A stretch of DNA of 64,000 nt from Selenihalanaerobacter shriftii (GCF_900167185.1 NZ_FUWM01000009.1:1-64000); one strand, 5' to 3'; shown: positions 43,893-52,704, numbered from the stretch's first letter. Numbers and translations: made by a program. The notes: generated by a model from the sequence alone, not told the origin.

Positions 43893-44075
43893 ATGATTAA
43901 AAGGGCTTATATAGACTTAGAATTATGTCAGCAGTCAGAAGATTGCGATGCTATGGAGTATTGTGGAAAAGAAGCGATTCACTATGATGGTGGTATGATA
44001 TTTGTTGACCAAGAGTGTAATGGGTGTGGAAAATGTAAAGATCACTGCGCGAATAAGGCGATTAAAATAGTTTAA
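43893..44075 (+). CDS. Small 4Fe-4S ferredoxin-like protein
   Basis: 60 residues from the ATG at 43893 (SD ggagggggt). Cysteines CQQSEDCDAMEYC in the first half and CNGCGKCKDHC in the second; the second is a canonical [4Fe-4S] motif, the first has unusual C-x5-C-x5-C spacing. Cytoplasmic electron carrier or assembly factor. It has its own consensus promoter. Confidence 0.85.
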   Translation: MIKRAYIDLELCQQSEDCDAMEYCGKEAIHYDGGMIFVDQECNGCGKCKDHCANKAIKIV

Positions 44076-44169
44076 TTATAATTAAATTATAAAAAGGAAA
44101 AAAGTAAGCTTTATAGAATAATTTTATTAAGTGTTTAGATTTATTCATGTAAAAAGGAGGAGGATATTT

Positions 44170-44493
44170 ATGGCAGGAGAAAATGTAATTGAATTAAATG
44201 GAGATAATTTTGAAGAAGAGGTGCTAGAAACTGATAAAAAAGTATTAGTTGATTTTTGGGCACCTTGGTGTGGTCCTTGTAAACAAATAGCACCTATCGT
44301 TGAAGAATTAGCAGATGAATATGCAGATGAAATAAAGGTAGGAAAGGTAAATGTTGATAACAATCAAAGTTTGGCTGCTAATTATGGAGTAATGAGTATT
44401 CCTACTTTACTTTTATTTAAAGATGGAGAAGTAGCGAATCAGCAAGTAGGATTTGTTGGTAAAGATGCATTGAAGGACTTTATTAATGGTTAG
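44170..44493 (+). CDS. trxA: Thioredoxin
   Basis: 107 residues from the ATG at 44170 (SD aaaggagg). Thioredoxin fold with active site WAPWCGPCK, cis-proline in SIPTLLLF, and VGKVNVDNNQ. Cytoplasmic dithiol reductant; no thioredoxin reductase gene is adjacent. Ends at a strong terminator. Confidence 0.96.
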   Translation: MAGENVIELNGDNFEEEVLETDKKVLVDFWAPWCGPCKQIAPIVEELADEYADEIKVGKVNVDNNQSLAANYGVMSIPTLLLFKDGEVANQQVGFVGKDALKDFING

Positions 44494-44502
44494 TGGTTAA
44501 AA

Positions 44503-44544
44503 TAAAAAATAGAGGTAGATTTAAAAACCTACCTCTATTTTTTA
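44503..44544 (+). terminator. Rho-independent terminator
   Basis: AAAAAATAGAGGTAG / CTACCTCTATTTTTT stem after trxA. Confidence 0.9.
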
Positions 44545-44652
44545 TTGTTTGTTTTTTATATTTGTTCTAATGTATTTATACCACAATATTATTTTAATCT
44601 ATTAACTCAAGTTAATAAAATTATAATTAATAAATTAAGAGGAGAATTAAAG

Positions 44653-45033
44653 ATGCAGAACAAATTTATAATTATATTATTAATTGCATTAGTTGTTTTT
44701 GTAATTTTTAAATCATTTTCAATGACAAGAAATAAAGGGTACGAATCTATTTCAGTTACTGAAGCTAAGGAAATGATTACAAAAGAAAAAGATGTAGTAG
44801 TGGTTGATGTTAGAAAACCGCATGAGTTTAATGATGGACACATTTCAGGAGCAAAATCAATTCCTTTAAGTCAACTTAAGGACAAATATAAGTCACTTGA
44901 CTCTAATAAGAAGATTATTATGGTTTGTACAGCTGGGGTTCGTAGTGCTAGAGGTAGTAAGCTTTTAGTTCAGCAAGGTTTTGATAAAGTTTATAATCTG
45001 TCTGGTGGAATGTTAGCGTGGAATAAGTTATAA
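44653..45033 (+). CDS. Membrane-anchored rhodanese-like sulfurtransferase
   Basis: 126 residues from the ATG at 44653 (SD aagaggag). N-terminal helix (about 5-20), then a single rhodanese domain (VVVVDVRKPHEFNDGHISGA) with active-site loop CTAGVRS and GGMLAWN. The helix with a basic flank places the domain outside the cytoplasmic membrane. It transfers sulfane sulfur between thiosulfate, polysulfide and thiols; fits the sulfur-redox setting. Confidence 0.9.
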   Translation: MQNKFIIILLIALVVFVIFKSFSMTRNKGYESISVTEAKEMITKEKDVVVVDVRKPHEFNDGHISGAKSIPLSQLKDKYKSLDSNKKIIMVCTAGVRSARGSKLLVQQGFDKVYNLSGGMLAWNKL

Positions 45034-45088
45034 AATATTTTATTCTTATAAGTTTTTAAATTTAAGTATTAATAAATAAAAATGTTTT

Positions 45089-45134
45089 AAAAGGTGGAAT
45101 ATTCCTTAAAAGTTGGGATACCCCACCTTTTTTA
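45089..45134 (+). terminator. Rho-independent terminator
   Basis: AAAAGGTGG / CCACCTTTT outer stem (45089-45097 and 45123-45131) with T tail after the rhodanese gene; a large inner loop makes it less certain. Confidence 0.65.
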
Positions 45135-45235
45135 TATTTTAAAGAATAATATATATATATTATTGTGATATACTAATTGAAAGAGAAGTGATGATTTGAG
45201 TTTTTGCTATACTAAAGTTAGAAGGAGGGTTAATA

Positions 45236-45469
45236 ATGGAAAAGCATATTAAGGTTTATACTACGCCAACGTGACCAGCTTGCCATCAAGTGAAAGATTT
45301 TCTTTCCGAGAAAAATGTAAATTATGAAGAAATGGACGTAGCTCAAAATGAAAACGCTAGAGAAGAAATGATCAATATTACCGGGAGAGCTGCTGTACCA
45401 GTAGTCTTAGTAGACGATGAGGCCATAGTAGGTTTTAATCCAGATAAATTAAATAAAATATTGCATTAA
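45236..45469 (+). CDS. Glutaredoxin-like selenoprotein (UGA = Sec at codon 13)
   Basis: 77 residues read through the in-frame TGA at 45272-45274: YTTPTU(Sec)PACHQVKDFL, then NYEEMDVAQNENAREEMI, GRAAVPVVLVDDEAIVGFNP. This is a complete small glutaredoxin/NrdH-type fold in which the first Cys of the CPXC redox motif is Sec (UPAC). Strong SD gaaggaggg 6 nt before the ATG, homology continuous on both sides of the UGA, cis-proline in AAVPV, and a hairpin 18-32 nt after the UGA support recoding. Likely a thiol/selenol reductase in the cytoplasm. Ordinary gene finders would miss or truncate it. Confidence 0.93.
45290..45308 (+). promoter_or_regulatory. Candidate bacterial SECIS hairpin in the glutaredoxin gene
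   Basis: GAAAGA/TCTTTC inverted repeat (45292-45297, 45301-45306). If only the outer four pairs form, the loop begins with G and its centre is about 25 nt after the UGA, within the range known for bSECIS elements. Judged by eye, not folded. Confidence 0.45.
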
Positions 45470-45477
45470 TATTAAGG

Positions 45478-45510
45478 ATAGGGATTAGTAAATTACTAAT
45501 CCCTTCTTAT
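45478..45510 (+). terminator. Rho-independent terminator
   Basis: GGGATTAGTAA / TTACTAATCCC stem (45481-45503) followed by ttcttat after the selenoprotein gene. Confidence 0.75.
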
Positions 45511-45845
45511 AATCTCTGTACAAATAAATTCTTATTTTTATGATATTTATTTACAAAATAATATTTATTATTATTATTTTATTAATTATTAAACATTTTA
45601 GTATATAAATTTATATTTAAATAATGAATTTATAAGTATAAAAATAAGATTTTTATAATTTTTAGCAGGTTTTTTGTAATGTTAAGTATAAGTTATATAA
45701 ACAGGTTGTATTCAAATTAACGAGCTATAATTAGATTAAAATGATTTGAATTTTTTATTATAAGCTTATATAATAATAGCTGTTAACTATAAAACTGTTA
45801 TTATTATATAAAAGTTTTATAGTATTATAAGGAGGTAGAATTAAT
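45511..45845. other. Long AT-rich leader before the ribonucleotide reductase gene
   Basis: About 335 bp, over 80 percent A+T by eye, with no open frame and no cobalamin riboswitch box, although the downstream enzyme is B12-dependent. A weak inverted repeat (tagctgttaac... aactgttattatta region, 45775-45830) precedes the SD. I see nothing else in it. Confidence 0.4.
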
Positions 45846-48137
45846 TTGAGTTTAGATTTATCTAAAAATGCGAAAAATTTATTAGAGAATAGATATTTAC
45901 GAAGAAATGAAAAAAGGGAAATTATAGAAACTCCAAAAGAACTATTTCAACGAGTAGCTAAGAATATTGCTGAAGCTGAGGAAGACCAAGAAAAGCAAAA
46001 TTATTATGAGGAAGAATTTTATAAGTTAATGACAGAATCTAAATTTTTACCAAATTCTCCGACATTAATGAATGCTGGAACTGAGTTACAACAGTTAGCA
46101 GCTTGTTTTGTTCTACCAGTACCTGATAGTATGGAAGGAATCTTTAATGCTGTTAAGAATGCAGCTTTAATACATAAGTCAGGTGGTGGAACTGGTTTTG
46201 CGTTTAGTAGACTTAGACCACAAAATGATGTAGTTAAAAGCACTGGAGGAATTAGTTCAGGACCGCTTAGTTTTATGAAAGTATTTAATAGTGCTACTAA
46301 TACAGTTAAACAGGGTGGGAAACGTAGAGGCGCTAATATGGGGATGTTAAGAGTAGATCACCCAGATATCTTAAATTTTATTAATGCTAAAGGGGAATTG
46401 AATGAAGAGAATCAGGAATTATATGATCAATTTGAAACAAGTCTAGAAGAAACTTATTTAAAGCCTGAAATAATAGATGAAGAATTATCTAATTATAAAG
46501 AAAAATTATTAGACAAGCAATTTTCTAATTTTAATTTATCTGTAGCTGTTACTGATGAATTTATGGAAGCAGTACAAGAAGGTTGCAATTATAAAGTAGT
46601 TAATCCACGGAATGGACAAGTAGTTGGTGAGCTAGATGCGAAGAAAATCTTTAAGCTAATTGTGAATTATGCTTGGAAGAATGGTGAACCTGGGATTATC
46701 TTTATTGATGAGATTAATCGTAAGAACCCTGTGCCTAATTTAGGAGAGATAGAAGCTACTAATCCGTGTGGTGAACAACCACTTTTGCCTAATGAAGCTT
46801 GTAATTTAGGATCAATTAATTTATCTCAATTTGTTAAAAATCAGAAAGTAGATTGGAATGCTTTAAAAGATACTGTTAGATTAGCAGTACGTTTTTTAGA
46901 TAATGTAATTGATATGAATAAATATCCATTATCTGAAATTGAAGAACAAGTAATGAAGGCTAGAAAAATTGGTTTAGGGGTCATGGGTTTTCATGAAATG
47001 TTAATTAGACTGGGTATTTCTTATAATAGCGAAGATGCTGTGGAAATGGCTAAAAAAGTAATGGAATTTATTAAGGAAAATGCTCATCAGTATAGTCAAG
47101 AATTAGCAGAGGAAAAAGGAGCTTTTCCTGCTTGGGAAGAAAGTGTTTATGAAAAACCACAAAGGAATGCTACTTTAACTACTATTGCCCCTACAGGTTC
47201 AATTAGTTTTTTAGCTGGGACTAGTGGAGGAATAGAGCCGTTTTTCTCATTTTCTTATACTCATACTGATGGTGAAGGTAACGTTTCTACTTTTGAATAT
47301 GACTTTACTGAAGAAGCTGATACAGATATCTTAGTAACAACTATGGATATTGAACCAGAATGGCATATCAGAATTCAAGCTGCTTTTCAAAAGTATGTAG
47401 ATAATGCAGTTTCTAAAACGATTAATCTACCGTATGTAGCTTCCAAAGAAGATGTAGGGGAAGCTTATGTATTGGCTCATGAATTAGGTTGTAAAGGTTT
47501 AACTGTTTATAGAGATGGTTCTCGAGGCAGTCAAGTTTTAGAGACTAATAAAGAAGATGAAGAGGAGAACCAAAAGAAAAAAGATAAGATTTATCCACAA
47601 AAGAGACCATTAGCTGCTTTAGGTGAAACAATTAAGTATGATACTGGTTGTGGTAAGTTATACTTAACTATTAATATTAATCAAGCCGGAGAACCAATTG
47701 AGACTTTCCTAACTACCGGTTCAGATGGTGGTTGTAGTGTTATGACTGAAGCAGTTAGTAGATTAACTAGTATGGCTCTAAGGTCCGGAATAGCACCAGA
47801 AAAAGTTATCGATCAATTGCGCTCAACTAGTACTTGCCCAAGCTTTATGTATAAGAAAGGTAAAGGAAATAAATTAACTGGTCGTAGTTGTTCAGATGTA
47901 GTAGGAAGAGCTTTAAATGAAATATTAAAATCAAATGAATTCAAGGATATGACTGGTGAAGTAACGGCTGTAATTGAGGAAGAAGTTATAAATAATCATA
48001 GTATAAATTCAAATATTAATGAGGAAATTGAAGATGTTACAATTCAGCGACCTAATTGTCCTGAATGTGGTCAAAGACTTCATTTTGAGCAAGGATGTAA
48101 TTCTTGTAAAAATTGCGGTTATAGTAGTTGTGGGTAA
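45846..48137 (+). CDS. nrdJ: Adenosylcobalamin-dependent ribonucleoside-diphosphate reductase (class II)
   Basis: 763 residues from a TTG with SD aaggaggt. Class II signatures: [22 protein letters not shown], the active-site [58 protein letters not shown], and a C-terminal zinc ribbon ([21 protein letters not shown]) with the redox cysteines. Reduces ribonucleotides using B12 without oxygen. Monocistronic; terminator follows. A putative glutaredoxin-like selenoprotein just upstream is a conceivable reductant. Confidence 0.96.
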   Translation: MSLDLSKNAKNLLENRYLRRNEKREIIETPKELFQRVAKNIAEAEEDQEKQNYYEEEFYKLMTESKFLPNSPTLMNAGTELQQLAACFVLPVPDSMEGIFNAVKNAALIHKSGGGTGFAFSRLRPQNDVVKSTGGISSGPLSFMKVFNSATNTVKQGGKRRGANMGMLRVDHPDILNFINAKGELNEENQELYDQFETSLEETYLKPEIIDEELSNYKEKLLDKQFSNFNLSVAVTDEFMEAVQEGCNYKVVNPRNGQVVGELDAKKIFKLIVNYAWKNGEPGIIFIDEINRKNPVPNLGEIEATNPCGEQPLLPNEACNLGSINLSQFVKNQKVDWNALKDTVRLAVRFLDNVIDMNKYPLSEIEEQVMKARKIGLGVMGFHEMLIRLGISYNSEDAVEMAKKVMEFIKENAHQYSQELAEEKGAFPAWEESVYEKPQRNATLTTIAPTGSISFLAGTSGGIEPFFSFSYTHTDGEGNVSTFEYDFTEEADTDILVTTMDIEPEWHIRIQAAFQKYVDNAVSKTINLPYVASKEDVGEAYVLAHELGCKGLTVYRDGSRGSQVLETNKEDEEENQKKKDKIYPQKRPLAALGETIKYDTGCGKLYLTININQAGEPIETFLTTGSDGGCSVMTEAVSRLTSMALRSGIAPEKVIDQLRSTSTCPSFMYKKGKGNKLTGRSCSDVVGRALNEILKSNEFKDMTGEVTAVIEEEVINNHSINSNINEEIEDVTIQRPNCPECGQRLHFEQGCNSCKNCGYSSCG

Positions 48138-48159
48138 TAATTAAAATTTTAAATGGAAC

Positions 48160-48201
48160 TAAAAAAACCTTATCCGGGGTTACCCGGATAAGGTTTTTTT
48201 A
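48160..48201. terminator. Bidirectional terminator between nrdJ and the YdjM-like gene
   Basis: AAAAAACCTTATCCGGG / CCCGGATAAGGTTTTTT stem with gtta loop; T or A runs on both sides serve the two convergent genes, and the minus-strand stop codon lies within its edge. Confidence 0.93.
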
Positions 48202-48768
48202 GTTAAGAATCGAAAATGAGATATTATAGTATCCAAGTTCAATAATAAATATGATAAACAGGATTAATATAGTAATTGAAAAGAAAGTGTTTTCTTTCCA
48301 ACTACCTGTTGTTATATTAATTCCAAATTTAAAGCGGTATTCATTGGGGTATAAAATTGGTATTCCTAGTGGATTAAACATATCAGCAATTAAATGGCTA
48401 ATGTATCCAATTAAGAGGCTATAATACCAAATTTTATCTATCCAATTAATTAGAAGTAATTTTTCAAGTAGGATTGAAAATAAGAAAACTCCTAATATGC
48501 TGTGGGTTAATCCTCGATGTTTAATACCGAATAATTTAATAATCCAACTAATCGGTTTTAGTTTATTACCAATTCTACTGTTAACATGATCTATATCAGG
48601 TAGAATAGCCCCTAAAGCTGCTGCACAATATAGATTAACTGGGCTAGATTTATATAGAATTAATAAAAATTCAAAATCAAAGTAATTATGTAATTGAAAA
48701 CTATTTAGATTTTTAATAACAGTAAAAGCAAATAAGATTGAAAAAGCGAAATGGGTATGGTAAGTCAT
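48199..48768 (-). CDS. YdjM-like membrane-bound metal-dependent hydrolase family protein
   Basis: 189 residues from the ATG with first base 48768 (SD cgaggtga). Family features: TYHTHFAFSI at the N-terminus, AALGAILPDIDHVNSRIG, KHRGLTHSILG and YISHLIADMFNP, giving His/Asp metal ligands between membrane helices. Members of the YdjM (LexA-regulated, DUF457-type) family have no proven substrate. Confidence 0.88.
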   Translation of the reverse strand: MTYHTHFAFSILFAFTVIKNLNSFQLHNYFDFEFLLILYKSSPVNLYCAAALGAILPDIDHVNSRIGNKLKPISWIIKLFGIKHRGLTHSILGVFLFSILLEKLLLINWIDKIWYYSLLIGYISHLIADMFNPLGIPILYPNEYRFKFGINITTGSWKENTFFSITILILFIIFIIELGYYNISFSILN

Positions 48769-48947
48769 TAAGATCACCTCGAACATTTGTTTTGAGTATG
48801 CATGGGGTAATTATATAATTATTATTTTATTTTGTCAAATCAACGGATAATTTGTGGTTTATATAGTATAATTTTCTATACCAAATTTCCAAGAAGTTTG
48901 TTATAATAGTTTTGTGGTAATCTTATTAAGAAGAGAGGTTTTATTTT

Positions 48948-49607
48948 ATGGTAAAAAATAAATTAAAAAGATCAATTACTTACATTATATTAATTTGCTT
49001 AATAACTCCATTTTTAACTGGAGTTTTATTAGTGCAACCAGCTATGGCAGCAGATAGTAGCAGTTATCAAAATATCTTAAAAGGATTATTAATGATGTTT
49101 TTCTTAAGTTTTATAGTTGATGAAGATGATTCTACAAATGATTCAAGTAATTCTAATATAACAGTTCCAGATATAGGGAATATAAATGATAATTTAAATC
49201 AAAATAATAATTATACTCGATATCAGCCTAGACCCGGCGAATTGGAGACTTTAGCTAAAGCTATTTATTCAGAAGCACGAGGTGAAAGCTATATTGGACA
49301 AGTTGCAGTTGCTGCTGTAATTTTAAATCGAATAGAAAGTTCTAAATTTCCAAATAGTATTGATGGAGTAGTTTATGAAAAGGTTAATGGAGCTTATGCT
49401 TTTTCAGCAGTTTTAGATGGTCAAATTGACTTAAACCCTAATCAGACTGCTTATAAAGTAGCAAAAGATGCATTAAATGGTTGGGATCCAACAGATGGTG
49501 CGTTATATTATTATAATCCTGAAACTGCTACTGCAAGTTGGATATTTAATAATACAGAAACAATTAAACGAATTGGTAATCATGTATTTGCTAGACGGAA
49601 AGTATAA
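48948..49607 (+). CDS. SleB-like cell wall hydrolase
   Basis: 219 residues: signal peptide (about 1-34, cleavage after AMA in QPAMAADS), a short hydrophobic stretch, an Asn/Ser-rich linker, then a Hydrolase_2 domain (about 98-219) beginning ELETLAKAIYSEARGESYIGQ (catalytic Glu in YSEARGE) and ending NHVFARRKV. SleB-type enzymes cleave spore cortex peptidoglycan during germination; homologues also act on vegetative wall. SD aagaggtt. Confidence 0.9.
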   Translation: MVKNKLKRSITYIILICLITPFLTGVLLVQPAMAADSSSYQNILKGLLMMFFLSFIVDEDDSTNDSSNSNITVPDIGNINDNLNQNNNYTRYQPRPGELETLAKAIYSEARGESYIGQVAVAAVILNRIESSKFPNSIDGVVYEKVNGAYAFSAVLDGQIDLNPNQTAYKVAKDALNGWDPTDGALYYYNPETATASWIFNNTETIKRIGNHVFARRKV

Positions 49608-49614
49608 TATATTG

Positions 49615-49648
49615 AAAAACACTACAATTATTGTAGTGTTTTTTTACT
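49615..49648 (+). terminator. Rho-independent terminator
   Basis: AAAAACACTACAAT / ATTGTAGTGTTTTTTT stem after the SleB-like gene. Confidence 0.9.
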
Positions 49649-49671
49649 TTAAAGAGATTATTTTACTTTTT

Positions 49672-49700
49672 TTGATTTATAAATAAAAATTTGATATAAT
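49672..49700 (+). promoter_or_regulatory. Promoter of the MerT-like selenoprotein gene
   Basis: TTGATT (49672-49677), 17-bp spacer, TATAAT (49695-49700), about 50 bp before the start codon. Confidence 0.7.
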
Positions 49701-49752
49701 ATATATGGTCCCTATGGTAGGAGGGGGGCAATTTAAAATGAGGGGGATTACA

Positions 49753-50076
49753 ATGAAGGAATCAAGAGCTAAGTTAGGTAGTATTTGTGCTGTGGTTTCT
49801 GCTTACTTTACTGGTTTTTGCTGAATTACACCTACTATACTTGCACTGCTAGGTTTTGGTGGTGTCAGTTTAGGTGGCTTAGTCATTTTAAATAAGTATC
49901 AACATGTTTTTTTATTGTTATCTTTTGTCTTATTAGGATTTTCTCATTATTGTTATCACTTTAAAGGAAAGAAAAAGAAGAAAGAAAACAGGAAGTTTTT
50001 ATGGGTTAGTACAGTTTTAGTATTAGGTTTAATTCTTTATACATATCAATATTATATCATAGCTTACTTTATGTAA
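49753..50076 (+). CDS. MerT-like membrane selenoprotein with Cys-Sec pair (UGA at codon 24)
   Basis: 107 residues read through the in-frame TGA at 49822-49824. ATG 49753 follows a gaggggg ribosome site; ATG 49738 in frame is an alternative with SD aggagggggg. Three membrane helices (about 8-32, 52-69, 83-104). Helix 1 reads YFTGFC-U-ITPTILALLGFGGVSLG, matching mercuric transport MerT (TCC-LGP-LVLVALGFSGAWIG) in its metal-binding Cys-Cys pair, here Cys-Sec. The second MerT cysteine pair in the cytoplasmic loop is absent; one Cys (HYCYHF) remains, followed by a Lys-rich loop. Promoter before, terminator after. Role inferred: membrane transfer of a soft metal or selenium/sulfur species. Confidence 0.85.
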
Positions 50077-50078
50077 CT

Positions 50079-50113
50079 AATAAAGCGCCCAAATAAGGGG
50101 GCTTATTTTTTTA
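50079..50113 (+). terminator. Rho-independent terminator
   Basis: TAAAGCGCCC / GGGGGCTTA stem with aaataa loop and a T8 run, after the MerT-like gene. Confidence 0.8.
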
Positions 50114-50236
50114 TGTATAGTAATATGTAATATCTACATAATATAAATAAATTTAGAATTTAGTTATATTTTTATAGTTAGACTAATATAATTTATTAAA
50201 GTTAAGAAATTGATATTGGCTTTGTTATTAAAATCA

Positions 50237-50242
50237 TATAAT
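50237..50242 (+). promoter_or_regulatory. Possible -10 element preceding the repeat-hairpin leader
   Basis: TATAAT just before the GTCCAG repeats; a TTGGCT (15-bp spacer) or TTGATA (21-bp spacer) lies upstream, neither ideal. Transcription would begin at about 50249, right at the repeats. Confidence 0.4.
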
Positions 50243-50254
50243 TAAAGAATGTTA

Positions 50255-50349
50255 GTCCAGCGACATCAGAGTCCAGAGACTTTAAGAGTCCAGAGACCAA
50301 GACTATATTTATTTTTAAATATAGTCTTGGTCTTTTTTTATTTCGCTGG
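50255..50349 (+). repeat. GTCCAG repeat-hairpin element, copy 1 (upstream of nuo)
   Basis: Three direct decamers GTCCAGCGAC (50255), GTCCAGAGAC (50271) and GTCCAGAGAC (50288) at 16-17 nt period. The last runs into a perfect 17-bp hairpin (50295-50311 with 50316-50332) followed by T7, so it can act as a terminator. Beyond it TCGCTGG (50343-50349) is complementary to CCAGCGA of the first decamer (50257-50263), enclosing the whole element. No known RNA family is recognised. A related copy lies at 60102-60180, after nuoJ. Confidence 0.75.
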
Positions 50350-50379
50350 GGGAGGGAGGAGATTCAACAATTGATTTGA

Positions 50380-50397
50380 TTGTGAAGTAGTTAACAA
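50380..50397. promoter_or_regulatory. Rex-like redox operator
   Basis: TTGTGAA-gtag-TTAACAA matches the 18-bp Rex consensus (TTGTGAA-N4-TTCACAA / TTGTTAA-N4-TTAACAA) with one asymmetric position. Rex represses when NADH/NAD+ is low. It lies 33 bp before the nuoK ATG, so would control the complex I operon. Confidence 0.65.
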
Positions 50398-50430
50398 TTA
50401 ATATGAATCGAGAGTAGGAGGGTTATAAGA

Positions 50431-50733
50431 ATGATTACTTTGACTCACTATTTATTACTGGCTGCAGCTTTATTTTGTATTGGACTTTTTGGAGCTTTAG
50501 CTAAACAAAATGCTATAGCAATATTAATGTCTATTGAGTTAATGCTTAATGCTATTAATATTAATTTAGTAGCATTTTCGCATTTTGTAGCTGATTCAGT
50601 AGGTTTAGTATTTGCTATTTTTGTTATAGCAGTAGCAGCTGCAGAAGTAACAGTTGGAATAGCAGTAGTACTCGCTATATATCGTCAATATTCTTCAGTG
50701 CATGTTAATGATTTTAGTCTTTTAAAATGGTAA
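50431..50733 (+). CDS. nuoK: Complex I subunit NuoK
   Basis: 100 residues, three membrane helices; IGLFGALAKQNAIAILMSIELMLNAININ carries the conserved glutamates of NuoK, which sit in the proton path. It forms part of the membrane arm. First gene of an eleven-gene nuo operon; SD taggaggg. In the standard order nuoK lies between J and L; here the K-L-M-N block leads the operon. Confidence 0.95.
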   Translation: MITLTHYLLLAAALFCIGLFGALAKQNAIAILMSIELMLNAININLVAFSHFVADSVGLVFAIFVIAVAAAEVTVGIAVVLAIYRQYSSVHVNDFSLLKW

Positions 50734-50768
50734 GTTTAATAGCAAATAAATTTTGAAAGGGATGACCT

Positions 50769-52700
50769 ATGATGGTAGATTATGCCTGGTTAATTCCATT
50801 ATTGCCTTTTCTTTCATGGTTAATAATAATTTTATTTGGGCGTTTTTTTAAAAGTAAAGTTGATAAGGTTGGTATTGGCACTCTATTTCTTTCATTTTTA
50901 ATGTCAATTGGAGTTTTGATAGACATAATTAAAGGAGCTACAGTTTCAAAGAGTCTTATTTGGGCAGTTCATGGTACAACTAAAATCACTATGGGTTATA
51001 GTGTAGATGCTTTCACTTCCATTATGTTTATAGTAGTTACTTTTGTAAGTCTAATGGTTCACATTTATTCTCAAGGCTATATGGAAGGGGATAGTAGATA
51101 TAAACGATTTTATGCAGTATTATCTTTATTTACAGCGTCTATGTTAGGATTAGTTATAGCTGATAATCTTTTATTTCTTTTCATTTGTTGGGAATTAGTA
51201 GGATTATGTTCTTATCTCTTGATTGGCCACTGGTTTGAGGATATAGAGAATGTTTTAGCAGCTAACAAAGCATTTTTAACGACTCGAATCGGTGATATTG
51301 GAATGCTATTAGGAGTAATTATGATTTTTGCTATGGGTAAGACATTTGATTTTACAGCATTAACTAAGCTTGTTGAGCATGGAGAACTAGCAGGTGTTGG
51401 ATTAACGATAGCAACTTTATTACTCTTTTTTGGAGCGATGGGTAAGTCAGCTCAATTTCCGTTACATGTTTGGTTACCTGATGCTATGGCAGGTCCTACT
51501 CCAGTTAGTGCATTAATTCACGCGGCTACTATGGTAATAGCTGGTGTTTATATGATAGCTAGAATGTTTTTAGTTTTTGCTGGAGCACAGACTACTTTAA
51601 CAGTTATTGCTTTTGTTGGAGGATTTACAGCTATATTCGCAGCCAGTATAGCATTAGTTGAAGATGATATTAAAGGGGTACTGGCTTATTCTACTATTAG
51701 TCAATTAGGATATATGGTTATGGCCTTAGGAGTTGGAGCATATACGGCTGGTATATTTCATTTAATGACTCATGCCTTCTTTAAGGCATTATTATTTTTA
51801 GCCTCAGGAAGTGTAATACATGCAGTTCATACTCAGAATATACATAAAATGGGAGGTTTGCTTAGCAAGATGAAGATTACAGGTTGGACTTGGATTATAG
51901 GTTCAGCAGCATTAGCTGGCTTACCACCATTTAGTGGATTTTGGAGTAAAGATGAGATACTATTAGGAGCTTATCATTCTGATTATCCAATTCTTTTCTG
52001 GATTGGAGTAATTGCAGCACTATTTACATCATTCTATATTACTAGAGCTACTATACTTACTTTCTTTGGTGATCCAAGAGATCATGAAGCTTATGATCAT
52101 GCACATGAATCACCAGCATCAATGACTATTCCTTTAATTCTATTAGCAATATTAGCATTTGGGTCAGGTTTTATAAATTCACCGCTAACTAATATGGCTT
52201 TCGGTAAATTTATAGCTTTAGAACATGGTCATCATCTAGACCCAAGTAGTTTTGTGCAGATGACAGCTATTTCAGCAACATTATTAGGAATCTTCTTTAG
52301 TTGGTTAATTTATGGAATTGGCCTTATCTCAAGGAAGAAAATCATTAAAGCTTTATATCCAATTTGGAAGATACTAAAGAATAAATATTATATCGATGAA
52401 GTATATAATCTTATAATTGTACAAGGAGGCCTGGCTTTTTCAAAGCTTATTGGTTGGATCGATAAATATATAATAGATGGGATAGTAAATTTAGTCGGTA
52501 AAGTTGGAGTCGTCTGGGGTGAGATTATAGGAAGTTTTGATGATAAGGCGGTAGATGGCATGGTTAATGGAATTGGAAATAGTTTTTTAATAGGGAGTCG
52601 AATAATAAGGAATCTACAGACTGGTTATTTACAGTCATATGCTTTAACTTTATTTTTTTCCGTATTAATTGGGTTAATCATTATAGTGATAGGAGGATAA
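50769..52700 (+). CDS. nuoL: Complex I antiporter-like subunit NuoL
   Basis: 643 residues, about 16 membrane helices of the Mrp/NuoL antiporter family (FICWELVGLCSYLLIGHWF with the key Glu; KSAQFPLHVWLPDAMAGPTPVSALIHAATMV; LPPFSGFWSKDEI), with the long lateral helix region at the C-terminus. Pumps H+ or Na+ at the distal end of the membrane arm. ATG ATG start; SD gaaaggga. Confidence 0.96.
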   Translation: MMVDYAWLIPLLPFLSWLIIILFGRFFKSKVDKVGIGTLFLSFLMSIGVLIDIIKGATVSKSLIWAVHGTTKITMGYSVDAFTSIMFIVVTFVSLMVHIYSQGYMEGDSRYKRFYAVLSLFTASMLGLVIADNLLFLFICWELVGLCSYLLIGHWFEDIENVLAANKAFLTTRIGDIGMLLGVIMIFAMGKTFDFTALTKLVEHGELAGVGLTIATLLLFFGAMGKSAQFPLHVWLPDAMAGPTPVSALIHAATMVIAGVYMIARMFLVFAGAQTTLTVIAFVGGFTAIFAASIALVEDDIKGVLAYSTISQLGYMVMALGVGAYTAGIFHLMTHAFFKALLFLASGSVIHAVHTQNIHKMGGLLSKMKITGWTWIIGSAALAGLPPFSGFWSKDEILLGAYHSDYPILFWIGVIAALFTSFYITRATILTFFGDPRDHEAYDHAHESPASMTIPLILLAILAFGSGFINSPLTNMAFGKFIALEHGHHLDPSSFVQMTAISATLLGIFFSWLIYGIGLISRKKIIKALYPIWKILKNKYYIDEVYNLIIVQGGLAFSKLIGWIDKYIIDGIVNLVGKVGVVWGEIIGSFDDKAVDGMVNGIGNSFLIGSRIIRNLQTGYLQSYALTLFFSVLIGLIIIVIGG

Positions 52701-52704
52701 GCTT

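Noticed and set aside
45511-45845. Cobalamin riboswitch upstream of the B12-dependent ribonucleotide reductase
   Set aside because: No B12-box or conserved aptamer core could be found in this AT-rich leader.
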